In this document: positions 9,077-18,146 of the stretch, piece after piece
How the letters are laid out: each line of letters begins with the position of its first letter
Numbering within the stretch: position 1 is the first letter of the stretch
Origin: Microbacteriaceae bacterium
Lineage (GTDB): Bacteria; Actinomycetota; Actinomycetes; Actinomycetales; Microbacteriaceae
Direction of reading: 5' to 3'
Assembly: GCA_947447395.1 (NCBI GenBank)
Contig: CANFJH010000004.1
Coordinates: 1-48,630 of the forward strand
Length of the DNA: 48,630 nucleotides
Notes under the pieces: model-generated
The model's input: only the letters and a program-made list of their open reading frames with translations
Told to the model about the DNA's origin: nothing
Database searches by the model: none
Program-made: the position numbers and the translations under genes

Positions 9077-9644
9077 CAATAATTTGCTAACACCACTCCA
9101 GGACGACCTTCAGGGCGCCGTTGAAGCAATCCTGATGATTACCGATGCACCCATTTCTCTGATCGCACTGGCTACGGCGCTTGAGCAGCCTGTGAATGTC
9201 ATTCGAGATGTAGTTGAAGAAATACGTAAAGATTTCAATGGGGAAAACGGCGGACGTGTTCGCGGCTTCGAACTTCGCGAAGTTGGCGGTGGCTGGCGTA
9301 TTTTTATTCGCGCAGATTTTGACTGGGCGGTCAAGTTGTTTGTGGCCAATGAAAACCCCACCAAACTTTCGCAAGCAGCGCTGGAGACACTCGCGGTAAT
9401 CGCTTACAAGCAGCCGATCAGTCGCGGTCAAGTTGCATCAATTCGTGCCGTGAATGTTGATTCCGTTGTGAAGACCTTGCTGAGCCGCGGATTGATTACC
9501 GAACTTTATACCGATTCAGAAACCGGAGCAGTTAACTTCGGCACCACCGACCTGATGCTGGAACTACTCGGCATCAATTCGCTTGACGAGCTACCGCCGC
9601 TGAGCCCACACCTACCGGATGCGAACAGTGACTTTGAACTCTAA
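9066..9644 (+). CDS. scpB: Segregation and condensation protein B
   Basis: A 192-residue ScpB with two winged-helix domains that dimerises and caps ScpA. Conserved features include GAVEAILMITDAPISL near the N-terminus and LSQAALETLAVIAYKQPISR at the start of the second domain, which is the family's best signature. ATG 9066 is preferred over in-frame TTG 9054; both overlap scpA. The acidic, proline-rich tail is typical. It overlaps the next gene, rluB. Confidence 0.95.
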   Translation: MTTDNNLLTPLQDDLQGAVEAILMITDAPISLIALATALEQPVNVIRDVVEEIRKDFNGENGGRVRGFELREVGGGWRIFIRADFDWAVKLFVANENPTKLSQAALETLAVIAYKQPISRGQVASIRAVNVDSVVKTLLSRGLITELYTDSETGAVNFGTTDLMLELLGINSLDELPPLSPHLPDANSDFEL

Positions 9645-10422
9645 TAACGAACCACAACGACTACAGAAGGCGCTGGCCTCAGCAGGAATTGCCAGTCGCC
9701 GCGCCTGTGAAGACCTGATTGTTCAGGGGCAGGTCAAGGTCAACGGTAAGTTGGTTACCGAACTTGGAACCAGAATCGACGTTGATAAGGATAAGGTCAC
9801 CGTTCGCGGCGTCCCTGTCGTTTTTGATACCAACCGCGTTTACCTTGCGCTGAATAAGCCAAAGGGAATCATCAGCACGATGGCCGATGAAGAGGGGCGC
9901 CCAGACCTCGCGCAATTTGTTCTCGACTATGACCGAGTGTTCAATGTTGGCCGACTCGATGGCGAAACAACCGGGTTACTACTTCTAACCAACGACGGCG
10001 ATCTGGCAAACAAACTCTCGCACCCGAAATTCGGAGTTGAGAAGACTTATGTTGCCTACATCCACGGTGTCGCTACCGAAGAGACCATCCACAAGCTCAT
10101 GAGTGGTTTCGAACTTGAAGATGGCTTTATCAAGGTAGATCGAGCGCGAATTATTGATCAATCGAAAGGTCAAACCCTGATTGAGCTTGTTTTGCACTCG
10201 GGTCGAAACCGTATCGTTCGTCGCATGTTCGAATTCTTGGGCCTTCCAGTTGTCGACTTAGTTAGAAAGCAGTTTGGGCCGATTCACCTCGGTGGCTTGA
10301 AACTGGGGCACACTCGCCAGTTGAGTAAACTTGAAATCGGTGAACTATTGAAGTTCTCCGAGGGTGTAAAACCTCGTACCCCAAGACCTCGCGATAAGAA
10401 CGCGGCAAAGAAAAGGCGATAG
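9619..10422 (+). CDS. rluB: 23S rRNA pseudouridine synthase RluB-type
   Basis: A 267-residue RsuA/RluB-family enzyme. An S4 domain occupies about residues 12-70 (RLQKALASAGIASRRACEDL). The catalytic domain carries GRLDGETTGLLLLTNDGD, with the catalytic aspartate in RLDGET, then KTYVAYIHG and GRNRIVRRM. RluB isomerises a uridine in the peptidyl-transferase region of 23S rRNA (position 2605 in E. coli). ATG 9619 overlaps scpB by 26 bp; GTG 9628 is an alternative. The C-terminus is a short basic tail (KNAAKKRR) suited to rRNA contact. scpA-scpB-rluB is a conserved trio. Confidence 0.94.
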   Translation: MRTVTLNSNNEPQRLQKALASAGIASRRACEDLIVQGQVKVNGKLVTELGTRIDVDKDKVTVRGVPVVFDTNRVYLALNKPKGIISTMADEEGRPDLAQFVLDYDRVFNVGRLDGETTGLLLLTNDGDLANKLSHPKFGVEKTYVAYIHGVATEETIHKLMSGFELEDGFIKVDRARIIDQSKGQTLIELVLHSGRNRIVRRMFEFLGLPVVDLVRKQFGPIHLGGLKLGHTRQLSKLEIGELLKFSEGVKPRTPRPRDKNAAKKRR

Positions 10423-10784
10423 TGATGATCAGAGCCATCCGTGGAGCAATTCAGCTCGACGTCGATGAGCGCGAGCATCTTCTAAAGCTAACCGCCGAGT
10501 TGCTTTCCAAGATTCTTCACGCGAACGATGTCGATAATTCAAACCTGATTTCAATTTTCTTTACGGCAACACCGGACATTCGTTCAGAATTTCCTGCGGT
10601 AGCCGCAAGGTCGCTCGGGCTCGGCGATGTGCCATTACTCTGCTTTGTGGAGATGGATGTCGCTGGGGCGCTCCCTAGAACCATACGCGTCATGGTGAAC
10701 GTGAATACCGATAAGGCTCGTGGCGAAATTCAGCACATTTATCTTCGTGGGGCAACTGCTCTAAGGCAGGACCTCGCTCAGTGA
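10422..10784 (+). CDS. aroH: Chorismate mutase, AroH class
   Basis: A 120-residue monofunctional chorismate mutase of the trimeric AroH fold, converting chorismate to prephenate. From GTG 10422 the N-terminus MMIRAIRGA mirrors the Bacillus subtilis enzyme. The active-site residues align with a one-residue offset: Arg7, Cys74, Glu77, Arg89 and Tyr107 (HIYLRGA). ATG 10425 is also possible. It sits 1 bp into the rluB stop and overlaps tyrA by 4 bp (GTGA), so prephenate production and use are coupled. Most bacteria use the AroQ fold instead; the AroH class here is consistent with some Gram-positive lineages. Confidence 0.93.
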   Translation: MMIRAIRGAIQLDVDEREHLLKLTAELLSKILHANDVDNSNLISIFFTATPDIRSEFPAVAARSLGLGDVPLLCFVEMDVAGALPRTIRVMVNVNTDKARGEIQHIYLRGATALRQDLAQ

Positions 10785-11857
10785 CCATTGGCAGGCTACA
10801 GGGAGTTGTAAGAATTGTTGGGGCCGGTCTTATCGGCACCAGCATTGGTCTTGCCTTGTCCAAGCTTGGAATCTCGGTAGTCCTTGATGACTCATCGCCA
10901 GCAAATATTCGTCTAGCTTCAGACTACGGTGCCGGTGTTGCCGCTTCTGCCGGGGATGAACCACAACTAATTATCGTTTGTGTTCCGCCCGATGTCACTG
11001 CCCGAGTCGTCGCTGCCGAGTTGAAAGCATTCCCAAACGCTGTCATCACTGATGTGGCTTCTGTGAAGTCGGCAATTCTCGACGAGTTAGCAGCAACCTC
11101 TGCAGACTTGAAGCGCTATGTTGGCTCGCACCCAATGGCCGGTCGTGAAAAGGGTGGAACATCTTCAGGTCGAGCAGACATTTTTGTTGGTCGCCCTTGG
11201 GTGGTTGCCGAGCACTCCGAGGCGCTGGGCAGTTCAATCAAACTTGTCGAAGAACTCGCGTTGGATCTTGGTTCGACTCCGGTACGAATGACACCGCAGG
11301 CACACGATCGCGCCGTCGCCTTGGTTTCTCATGTGCCGCAGCTCGTTTCGTCATTGCTAGCTGGCCGATTGGTCGGAGCACCAGGAGTTGAGCTTGCTGG
11401 TCAAGGATTGCGCGACACCGTAAGAATCGCTGCCAGTGACCCAAAGTTGTGGGTTCAAATTCTCGGGGCTAACTCGGCAGAGGTTGTATCGATCTTGGAT
11501 GCCTATGCCGAAGACCTAGGACGGGTTATCTCGGCGTTGAAAGACGTATCAAAACCGGGCGCGCTTGCAACAATTGACCAAACAATTGCCAGTGGTAACC
11601 GCGGGGTTGGAGAAATCCCCGGCAAGCACGGTTCGCGAAACCCGCAGTTTTCTTCATACGTGGTCATGATTGATGACCAGCCAGGTGCGCTGGCAAGGCT
11701 TCTTACCGAGATCGGTGAAATCGGAATCAACGTAGAAGACCTCAAGCTAGAGCACTCGCCTGGAGCGCCGATTGGCCTGGTAGAACTTCAGGTTGTTCCT
11801 AGCTCTGGAGATAAATTGACCAAGGAACTACAGACTCGCGGTTGGAGATTTGCCTAA
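10781..11857 (+). CDS. tyrA: Prephenate dehydrogenase
   Basis: A 358-residue enzyme that oxidatively decarboxylates prephenate to 4-hydroxyphenylpyruvate for tyrosine. The Rossmann motif GAGLIGTSIGLAL is at about 14-26, the conserved GSHPMAGREKGG motif near 114-125 contains the catalytic histidine, and the C-terminal 70 residues (VVMIDDQPGALARLL) form an ACT domain, so tyrosine feedback is likely. It starts at GTG 10781 overlapping aroH by 4 bp and shares TAATG with cmk. The aroH-tyrA pair supplies tyrosine from the product of the DAHP synthase encoded at 29690. Confidence 0.95.
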   Translation: MTIGRLQGVVRIVGAGLIGTSIGLALSKLGISVVLDDSSPANIRLASDYGAGVAASAGDEPQLIIVCVPPDVTARVVAAELKAFPNAVITDVASVKSAILDELAATSADLKRYVGSHPMAGREKGGTSSGRADIFVGRPWVVAEHSEALGSSIKLVEELALDLGSTPVRMTPQAHDRAVALVSHVPQLVSSLLAGRLVGAPGVELAGQGLRDTVRIAASDPKLWVQILGANSAEVVSILDAYAEDLGRVISALKDVSKPGALATIDQTIASGNRGVGEIPGKHGSRNPQFSSYVVMIDDQPGALARLLTEIGEIGINVEDLKLEHSPGAPIGLVELQVVPSSGDKLTKELQTRGWRFA

Positions 11858-12510
11858 TGGCTGAAATTATTGCGATTGACGGGCCTGCCGGTTCGGGAAA
11901 ATCTAGCGTTTCAAAGGAAGTGGCCAGGCGCCTCGGTTTCGGTTATTTAGACACCGGCGCCGCGTATCGCGCCCTCGCTTGGGCAGTTGCCGAAGGTAAG
12001 ATTCAGCGCCCAGCACCGGAACAGGAAACCTTCGATGGTTTTGATTACGAGATTTCTCTAGATCCTGATAACTACTGGGTCAAGAGTTTTGGCGCTGACA
12101 TTACTGATGCGATCCGACTACCGGAAATCGCCTCAAGCGTTTCGGCGGTAGCTCAGGTTCTTGCGGTTAGAAGGTTTATGAAGCAACTCACTCGCGACCT
12201 GGTTGCAAGTAGCTCACTGCCTGGTGTCATCGTCGAGGGTCGAGACATAACTACCGTTGTGGCTCCAGATGCACCGGTTCGCCTTTTACTTACGGCCAGC
12301 GAGGAAGTACGCTTGGAACGTCGAGCGAAAGAACTTTCGCCAGAAGACCTTGCCACCTTGCGCCAGCAGGTTTTGGAACGAGACAAGTCCGACTCCAAGG
12401 TAGTCGAATTCATGAAGCCGGCCGAAGGTGTCGAGCTAATTGACACCACAAATTTAAACTTTGAACAAACCGTGCAGACGGTCCTATCGATTATTAGAGA
12501 GCAGTTATAG
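11857..12510 (+). CDS. cmk: Cytidylate kinase
   Basis: A 217-residue (d)CMP kinase. It begins [16 protein letters not shown] with the P-loop at about 8-16, then [17 protein letters not shown], the later [10 protein letters not shown] segment and the lid RRAKEL. The start is ATG 11857, overlapping the tyrA stop as TAATG; an in-frame TTG 15 bp upstream would lie inside tyrA and is less likely. It lies two bases before der, the usual cmk-der pair. Confidence 0.95.
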   Translation: MAEIIAIDGPAGSGKSSVSKEVARRLGFGYLDTGAAYRALAWAVAEGKIQRPAPEQETFDGFDYEISLDPDNYWVKSFGADITDAIRLPEIASSVSAVAQVLAVRRFMKQLTRDLVASSSLPGVIVEGRDITTVVAPDAPVRLLLTASEEVRLERRAKELSPEDLATLRQQVLERDKSDSKVVEFMKPAEGVELIDTTNLNFEQTVQTVLSIIREQL

Positions 12511-12512
12511 CA

Positions 12513-14018
12513 ATGAGCGACGAATATGACAAGGACCTCGACCCGGCATTTTTGGACAAGCTGGAATCAATCACCGACGCCGATGCCGAAGCGCGCGCCA
12601 AGAGCCTGCGTGCCGGACTTGAAGACTACGACCTCGAGAGCGAAGACTTTGATGTCATCAATGGCGAGATCGATGGGCTGCTTGAAGAAGAAGAGCTGGG
12701 TCCACTTCCAGTTCTAGCAATCGTTGGCCGACCTAACGTTGGTAAGTCTGCGCTAGTGAACCGAATCATCGGCCGCCGAGAGGCAGTGGTTGAAGACAAG
12801 CCCGGTGTTACCCGCGACCGAGTCAGCTATAAAGCCGAATGGGCCGGGCGTAAGTTCACGCTTGTCGACACCGGAGGTTGGGAGCCAAACGCAAAGGGAA
12901 TCGATCGTTCGGTAGCAGAGCAGGCCGAAATAGCCATTGAACTAGCCGACGCCGTCCTATTCGTGGTTGATGCCACAGTTGGAGCAACTTCAACCGACGA
13001 GCGTGTAGTGAAGCTCCTGCGCGCATCTGGCAAGCCAGTCGTTTTAGCAGGCAACAAGATTGATGACGCCTACCAGGAGCCTGAGATCGCAGGTCTTTGG
13101 TCTTTAGGTCTTGGCGAACCCATGCCGGTATCTGCTCTTCACGGTCGCGGTGTTGCCGATATGCTCGATGCAGCGCTCGCGGTGCTACCGAAGGTTTCTG
13201 GCGTAGCTCAGATGGAAGTCGGCGGCCCACGCCGAGTTGCACTCATTGGGCGACCAAACGTTGGAAAGTCGAGCCTTCTAAACAAGGCTGTAGGTTCGGA
13301 ACGTGCCGTTGTGAACGACCTAGCTGGAACAACTCGTGACCCAATCGATGAGCAGGTAACAATCGCTGGCAAAGTATGGCGCTTTGTTGACACTGCAGGT
13401 ATTCGCAGGAAGAAGCACCTGGCTCAGGGCGCCGACTTCTACGCCTCCCTTCGAACCCTAGCCGCTCTTGAGCGCGCCGAAGTTGCGGTGGTCTTGTTTG
13501 ATGTCATGGAACCAATTTCCGAAGCTGACATTCGAATCGTTGACATGGCGCTCGAATCTGGGCGCGCGCTCGTCCTGGCTTTCAATAAATGGGACGAACT
13601 AGACGACGAACGCCGCCGTTGGTTAGAACGAGAAATCGAAACCAAGCTAGCTCACGTTGCCTGGGCTCCTCGAGTAAACATCTCGGCCAAAACTGGTCGC
13701 CACATTGAGAAGTTGGTTCCAGCGCTGGAAGTTGCGCTCGACTCATGGGATACCCGAATTCAGACCGGAAAGTTCAACGCATTCCTGCAAGAGCTCTCGA
13801 TGGAATTCCCTCACCCAGTGCGCGGAGGAAAGCAGCCACGAATTTTGTTCGCAACTCAGGCAGCCATTCGCCCGCCAAAATTTGTGTTGTTCACAACCGG
13901 ATTCTTGGACGAGGGTTATCGCCGTTTTATTCAGCGACGACTTCGCGAGACTTACGGTTTCGAAGGTTCACCGATCGAAATAGGTATGCGAGTTCGTGAG
14001 AAGCGCAAGCGCACCTAG
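12513..14018 (+). CDS. der: Ribosome assembly GTPase Der (EngA)
   Basis: A 501-residue protein with two tandem GTPase domains, needed for 50S subunit maturation. The first G1 is GRPNVGKS at 72-79 with G3 DTGGWEP and G4 NKID; the second is GRPNVGKS at 246-253 with DTAGIRRK and NKWD; a KH-like domain ends the protein. The first 65 residues are a strongly acidic extension (many Asp and Glu) that is absent from the E. coli protein but usual in Actinobacteria. It is the last protein gene of the long forward operon. Confidence 0.96.
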   Translation: MSDEYDKDLDPAFLDKLESITDADAEARAKSLRAGLEDYDLESEDFDVINGEIDGLLEEEELGPLPVLAIVGRPNVGKSALVNRIIGRREAVVEDKPGVTRDRVSYKAEWAGRKFTLVDTGGWEPNAKGIDRSVAEQAEIAIELADAVLFVVDATVGATSTDERVVKLLRASGKPVVLAGNKIDDAYQEPEIAGLWSLGLGEPMPVSALHGRGVADMLDAALAVLPKVSGVAQMEVGGPRRVALIGRPNVGKSSLLNKAVGSERAVVNDLAGTTRDPIDEQVTIAGKVWRFVDTAGIRRKKHLAQGADFYASLRTLAALERAEVAVVLFDVMEPISEADIRIVDMALESGRALVLAFNKWDELDDERRRWLEREIETKLAHVAWAPRVNISAKTGRHIEKLVPALEVALDSWDTRIQTGKFNAFLQELSMEFPHPVRGGKQPRILFATQAAIRPPKFVLFTTGFLDEGYRRFIQRRLRETYGFEGSPIEIGMRVREKRKRT

Positions 14019-14026
14019 TACGCTAG

Positions 14027-14100
14027 CGGGCTGTAGCGCAGCTTGGTAGCGCACTTGTCTGGGGGACAAGGGGTCGCAGGTTCAAATCCTGTCAGTCCGA
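14027..14100 (+). tRNA. tRNA-Pro (anticodon GGG)
   Basis: A full cloverleaf can be folded by hand. The acceptor stem is CGGGCTG (14027-14033) with CAGTCCG (14093-14099, one G-U pair). The D stem is GCGC/GCGC. The anticodon stem is CTTGT/ACAAG with loop CTGGGGG and anticodon GGG at 14061-14063. The T stem is GCAGG/CCTGT with loop TTCAAAT. Discriminator base A is at 14100. CCA is not encoded. It reads CCC and CCU codons. It begins 8 bp after der and may be cut from the operon transcript. Confidence 0.95.
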
Positions 14101-14148
14101 CAATATGGCAACACAAATCGCCAAACAATCGCCGATATATCGCAAAAT

Positions 14149-17100
14149 ATGAAAGTGCTTAGAAACTTGAAGAAATTACCAACTCTTGCCCTAATCGCAT
14201 CTCTAGTGCTAACCGGATTCACTGGTCTGGTAGCTAGTGATGCTGCAAAGGCAACCGTTACCGCATGTCCGACCGACGTTTGTGTTTTTGAGAACGGCGC
14301 TCTGCGTTTCGGTAACGGCTCGGAAAACTCAATCAACTCTTCGGGTAACTTTCAGCAGCCTTTTTATTACTCGGCGGCCGATCAGACTTACTATCAGCTC
14401 ACCTATGCCACCTACCCGCTAAACATGGCTATTGGAACTGGAACCGGAGACTCGAACAACTGGTCTGGTTCCACCGTTCAAGACATTAATGGGGACCTAA
14501 CAAACCAAACGATTGACTATTCTGGCTTTCACGTAATTAGTGCTGATGGCTCGGTGTCCAAGGGGTATGGCACCATTATTTCCAAAGGTGAGTATTCGGT
14601 AAATGGGCAAAACCTAGAACTAACTACTACCTACTCGTTAGGTCACACCGATGCTTTCGTAAAGATTGAAACTTCAATCAAGAACCTCGATTCGGCCCCG
14701 GTTCAAAACATGCACATATGGGTTGGAACTCAGGATGACTACGTTGGTTGGTCAGACCGCCCCACTAAAACCAAGGGTAACCTCACTGGCCCTGGCGGAA
14801 CGTTCGAACCTATCGCGAACCAGACCGATCCAGCCCAAGCAATTCAAATCACCACCGCCAACGAAGGTGCCCTGTTTTATTCAACGACGCCTGGTACCAA
14901 TATGGCCAGCAACAGTTGTTGCTCGTTTATAAACGCCTACAATCAGGATCCACTAACTTCTCAAATCGTCAATGGGCCTGCCGACGGTTCATACGCAGCA
15001 GTGTTGCCTGCCGGCGACATTGCCGCAGGTGCTACCACCAAGCTCACCTGGTTCTACGCTGCCGGATCCCTTGCTGACCTAGCTTCGGTTGCAAGTGCTG
15101 TGGCTTCAGCTGCAGCGCCTGCTGTGCCAATCATCACTCGTGGAGATGGCCAAGCTGTCGTTTCCTGGTTGGCACCAGACGCAGCTGACCCAATTGTAAA
15201 TTACGGTTTGCGATACTCGGCCGATGGTGGAAGCACTTGGACCGAAGTGCCAATTAGCCCCGCAAGTACAGCTACCACTAAGACGATTACCGGCTTGAGC
15301 AATGGAAGCACTTACCTATTCCAGGTGAGAGCAATCACATCTCCTGATGCTGGAACTACTTTGGCGAACGGTGATTGGTCTCACGCTTCGATTCCTTCAA
15401 CGCTAGCTACGCCAAATGCGCCATCAGATTTAGTTGCTACGGGTGGGAACCAGCAGGTGAGTTTGGCTTTTACTCCAGCGACAAGCCCAATCAGCCCGGT
15501 CACCAAGTATCAGTATTCAACCGATGGTGGCACCACCTGGGCCGATACTTCACCGGCCATTCCAAGTTCTCCATATGTTTTTTCCGGCCTCCAGAACGGT
15601 GAGCACTACAACGTGGGTCTTCGTGCCGTAGACGCATTCGGAGTTGGTATCCCTGCGATCATCCAGAATGCAGTCACAATTCCAGTGTGGGCCAGTGAGG
15701 CTTTAAATGCCACGGCGTTACAAAACGACTGGTACAGCTCGAGTGTCACTGCCACCAGCCGGGTTACCTACTCGGTTGTTTCTGGTGAGCTGCCTACTGG
15801 CTATTCCTTGGGATCAACCAATGGAGTTATCTCGGGATCAACCAATGATGTTGGTACCTTCAACTTCACCATTCGGGCAACCAACGACGCTGGCTACGTG
15901 GACTCGGTTCAGGCCATTACCGTGGAGCACACGGGCCCGATTTGGTCTGATGCCACCATGGGCACACTTCATGTTGGAACCAATCTGACCTTCAACCTGC
16001 CAGTAAACCCAAGCGATAACTGTTACATCGACGATGGTAATTTGCCAGACGGTCTTTCGATGGACGTCGTTGATGGGCAAACCGTAATTTCCGGTACTTT
16101 GGCAAACGAGCAGGATTATTACTTTGTCGTTTACTGTGATGACAATACTGGTGAAAGTCATAGAGAATTTTCGGGTACCGTGTTGCCAGCATCAACGGGG
16201 CCAGATGCACCTACAGGCTTTGTTGTAACCGGCGGTGTCGATTCGGCTAGCCTTTCGTTTACCCCTGCAGTGAGTTCCGACTGGCCGGTTACCCACTACC
16301 AGTATTCAATCGATGGAGGATCTACCTGGATTGATACCGATCCAGCAATTCCGAGCTCGCCTTACGTAATTACCGGTTTGGTAAACGGAAACCAATACGA
16401 CATTCAGTTGCGTGCAGTTAGCGATTTAGGAACCGGTACACCTGCAACTGCAGAGAATGTGAACACATTTCCTGCCTGGGGAAGTTCTTCATTGAACGCG
16501 AACCTTTACATTGGTAACGCCTATTCGTCGACCCTGAGTGCAGGCTATGAGGCGACCTATAGCGTGAGCGCTGGTTCGCTTCCTACCGGTTTGTCGCTAA
16601 ACAGCGCAACCGGCGAAGTTACTGGAACACCAACAGCCACCGGCCTTTACTCGTTCACCATTCGAGCCACCAACTCGGCTGGTCACATTGACGCAGTACA
16701 GACCCTTGACGTGCAAGCTGCCGGCCCTCGCTGGACCAGTGGAAGCCTCGGAACGCCTCGTGTTGGGCTTCCTCTGACCTTCACACTTCCAGTTTCCGAT
16801 GTGACTTCTTGTTCAGTGACTGCGGGCCACCTGCCTGCAGGCCTATCGCTTAGCGGAAGCAGTGGAGTGATTGCCGGTACGCCAAGCGCAGCTGGTACCT
16901 TCAGCTTCGAAATCAGTTGCGACGATCAAACCGGAACGACTTCTAAAACTTTCTCTGGAAGCATCTCCTTCGAAGACGTTCCCAACCTCTTCAACGGAAA
17001 CACTCCAGAGGTTGCGCCAGGTGTTGCTCAGGTTCTTGAGGACGGATTTCCAGTTCCAACCGTTATCTCGGTGGTTACCAGCGGAATTAGCCTCACCAAC

Positions 17101-17550
17101 CCAAATTTCAACCTCAACGTTGTTGGTAACTGTGGCGGTCTCAACTGTGAGATCGGCCAAGATGCGGGCAATAACCCTTATTTGATTGTTGACCAAACCG
17201 GTCAGCTTGAAGTCAACGGTGACGGCTTTGCTCCTGGTTCGCTAGTGGATGTTTGGTTGTTCTCAACACCTAAGTACATCGGCCACGCTCTAGTTGATGG
17301 CAATGGTCGATTCCACGGCAGCTTTGCTCTGGGAACCATGAACATTCCAATTGGTAACCACACCTTGCAAGCTTCCGGTGTAACGGTCTCGGGTCAGCAC
17401 CGAATTGCCAACCTTGGCATGATGGTGCACCGACCTTCGAACCTAGCATTTACCGGCCAAGCAATTGACCTCTGGGAGCTACTCAGCTTGTCTGCTGTGC
17501 TTCTACTAGTCGGAGGATGCATCCTGTACTTCCGCCGCAAGCAACATTGA
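14149..17550 (+). CDS. Large secreted, sortase-anchored FN3/putative-Ig surface protein
   Basis: A 1133-residue exported protein. A signal peptide (basic residues, then LALIASLVLTGFTGLVA) covers about 1-35. Residues 40-320 form a beta-rich domain with a CPTDVC motif that I cannot assign. Then come a fibronectin type III domain (about 322-420) and a tandem pair of modules, each FN3 followed by two putative-Ig (He_PIG) domains (about 421-682 and 683-940). A shorter C-terminal region follows, then LAFTG at 1099-1103, a hydrophobic helix and the tail RRKQH. That end is a complete cell-wall sorting signal of the LAxTG type used by class E sortases. It is probably an adhesin or envelope protein; no catalytic motif is seen. 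ATG 14149 has no clear Shine-Dalgarno. Confidence 0.88.
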   Translation: MKVLRNLKKLPTLALIASLVLTGFTGLVASDAAKATVTACPTDVCVFENGALRFGNGSENSINSSGNFQQPFYYSAADQTYYQLTYATYPLNMAIGTGTGDSNNWSGSTVQDINGDLTNQTIDYSGFHVISADGSVSKGYGTIISKGEYSVNGQNLELTTTYSLGHTDAFVKIETSIKNLDSAPVQNMHIWVGTQDDYVGWSDRPTKTKGNLTGPGGTFEPIANQTDPAQAIQITTANEGALFYSTTPGTNMASNSCCSFINAYNQDPLTSQIVNGPADGSYAAVLPAGDIAAGATTKLTWFYAAGSLADLASVASAVASAAAPAVPIITRGDGQAVVSWLAPDAADPIVNYGLRYSADGGSTWTEVPISPASTATTKTITGLSNGSTYLFQVRAITSPDAGTTLANGDWSHASIPSTLATPNAPSDLVATGGNQQVSLAFTPATSPISPVTKYQYSTDGGTTWADTSPAIPSSPYVFSGLQNGEHYNVGLRAVDAFGVGIPAIIQNAVTIPVWASEALNATALQNDWYSSSVTATSRVTYSVVSGELPTGYSLGSTNGVISGSTNDVGTFNFTIRATNDAGYVDSVQAITVEHTGPIWSDATMGTLHVGTNLTFNLPVNPSDNCYIDDGNLPDGLSMDVVDGQTVISGTLANEQDYYFVVYCDDNTGESHREFSGTVLPASTGPDAPTGFVVTGGVDSASLSFTPAVSSDWPVTHYQYSIDGGSTWIDTDPAIPSSPYVITGLVNGNQYDIQLRAVSDLGTGTPATAENVNTFPAWGSSSLNANLYIGNAYSSTLSAGYEATYSVSAGSLPTGLSLNSATGEVTGTPTATGLYSFTIRATNSAGHIDAVQTLDVQAAGPRWTSGSLGTPRVGLPLTFTLPVSDVTSCSVTAGHLPAGLSLSGSSGVIAGTPSAAGTFSFEISCDDQTGTTSKTFSGSISFEDVPNLFNGNTPEVAPGVAQVLEDGFPVPTVISVVTSGISLTNPNFNLNVVGNCGGLNCEIGQDAGNNPYLIVDQTGQLEVNGDGFAPGSLVDVWLFSTPKYIGHALVDGNGRFHGSFALGTMNIPIGNHTLQASGVTVSGQHRIANLGMMVHRPSNLAFTGQAIDLWELLSLSAVLLLVGGCILYFRRKQH
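15409..16194 (+). repeat. Intragenic module repeat, copy A (FN3-PIG-PIG)
   Basis: First copy of a roughly 263-residue module within the surface protein. Shared landmarks with copy B include QYSTDGGTTW, PAIPSSPYV, LPTGYSL, FTIRATN and YCDDNTG. The offset measured at the QYS-DGG landmark is 789 bp (15511 and 16300). Similarity is clear at protein level and partial in DNA, so the duplication is old. Confidence 0.8.
16195..16970 (+). repeat. Intragenic module repeat, copy B (FN3-PIG-PIG)
   Basis: Second copy, with matching landmarks QYSIDGGSTW, PAIPSSPYV, LPTGLSL, FTIRATN and SCDDQTG. In both copies the second putative-Ig domain carries two cysteines at equivalent places (DNC and YCDD in A; TSC and SCDD in B), suggesting one disulfide each outside the cell. 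The first putative-Ig domain has none. Confidence 0.8.
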
Positions 17551-17555
17551 AAGAG

Positions 17556-18146
17556 ATGTCAATCGGGCGTCAGTTACTGACGCTGCCGAATCTACTGAGC
17601 TTGCTTAGGCTTGCTCTGGTTCCGGTGTTCCTAGTCCTGATCGTCACAGGGCACTCGATCACCGCGTTTTTAGTGTTGGCCGCTGCATCCATCACCGATT
17701 GGCTTGACGGTTACTTGGCTCGAAAACTAAATCAAGTAACCCGCATCGGAGCACTCTTAGATCCGGCGGCGGATCGTTTGTACATCTTTGCGACCTTGAT
17801 TGGGCTAGCCGTAACCGGCAGCGTTCCTGGCTGGCTTCCGATCGTTGTTATCTCGAGGGACTTACTTTTGGCGTTCACAATCCCGGTCTTAGCCGCGAGG
17901 AACTACGGCCCACTTCCGGTACATTTTTTCGGCAAGGCTGGCACATTTGCGCTGCTTTATGCATTCCCACTTTTACTGCTTGCCAACTGGTGGACCAGCG
18001 CTCAAATCGTGATTTTGCCGATTGCGTGGGCGTTTGCTCTGTGGGGCGTGGGCCTCTATTGGTATGCAGGTTTTCTCTACATCAAGCAAGTTTTGCAACT
18101 CGTGAAATTGACCCCCAAATTTAACGCTAAATTAGATAAATCATGA
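17556..18146 (+). CDS. CDP-alcohol phosphatidyltransferase (PgsA-like)
   Basis: A 196-residue integral membrane enzyme with about five or six hydrophobic segments. The family motif DG-x2-AR-x8-G-x3-D-x3-D is complete from residue 51 (DGYLAR ... GALLDPAADR). It transfers a phosphatidyl group from CDP-diacylglycerol to a polyol, as phosphatidylglycerophosphate synthase or a relative such as cardiolipin or phosphatidylinositol-phosphate synthase; the acceptor cannot be told from the motif. ATG 17556 lies 5 bp after the surface protein; an in-frame ATG at 17517 would overlap it. In mycobacteria pgsA2 stands in the same garA neighbourhood. It overlaps the next gene by 4 bp (ATGA). Confidence 0.88.
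   Translation: MSIGRQLLTLPNLLSLLRLALVPVFLVLIVTGHSITAFLVLAAASITDWLDGYLARKLNQVTRIGALLDPAADRLYIFATLIGLAVTGSVPGWLPIVVISRDLLLAFTIPVLAARNYGPLPVHFFGKAGTFALLYAFPLLLLANWWTSAQIVILPIAWAFALWGVGLYWYAGFLYIKQVLQLVKLTPKFNAKLDKS

Noticed and set aside
14019-14148. Dedicated promoter for tRNA-Pro or the surface protein
   Set aside because: TACGCT at 14019 is too close to the tRNA 5' end, and the TATATC near 14136 lacks the final T and any -35; evidence is too weak to list.
15409-16970. Repeats in the surface protein as a possible CRISPR or mobile repeat
   Set aside because: They are long, in frame and conserved as protein modules; there are no short identical repeats with unique spacers.
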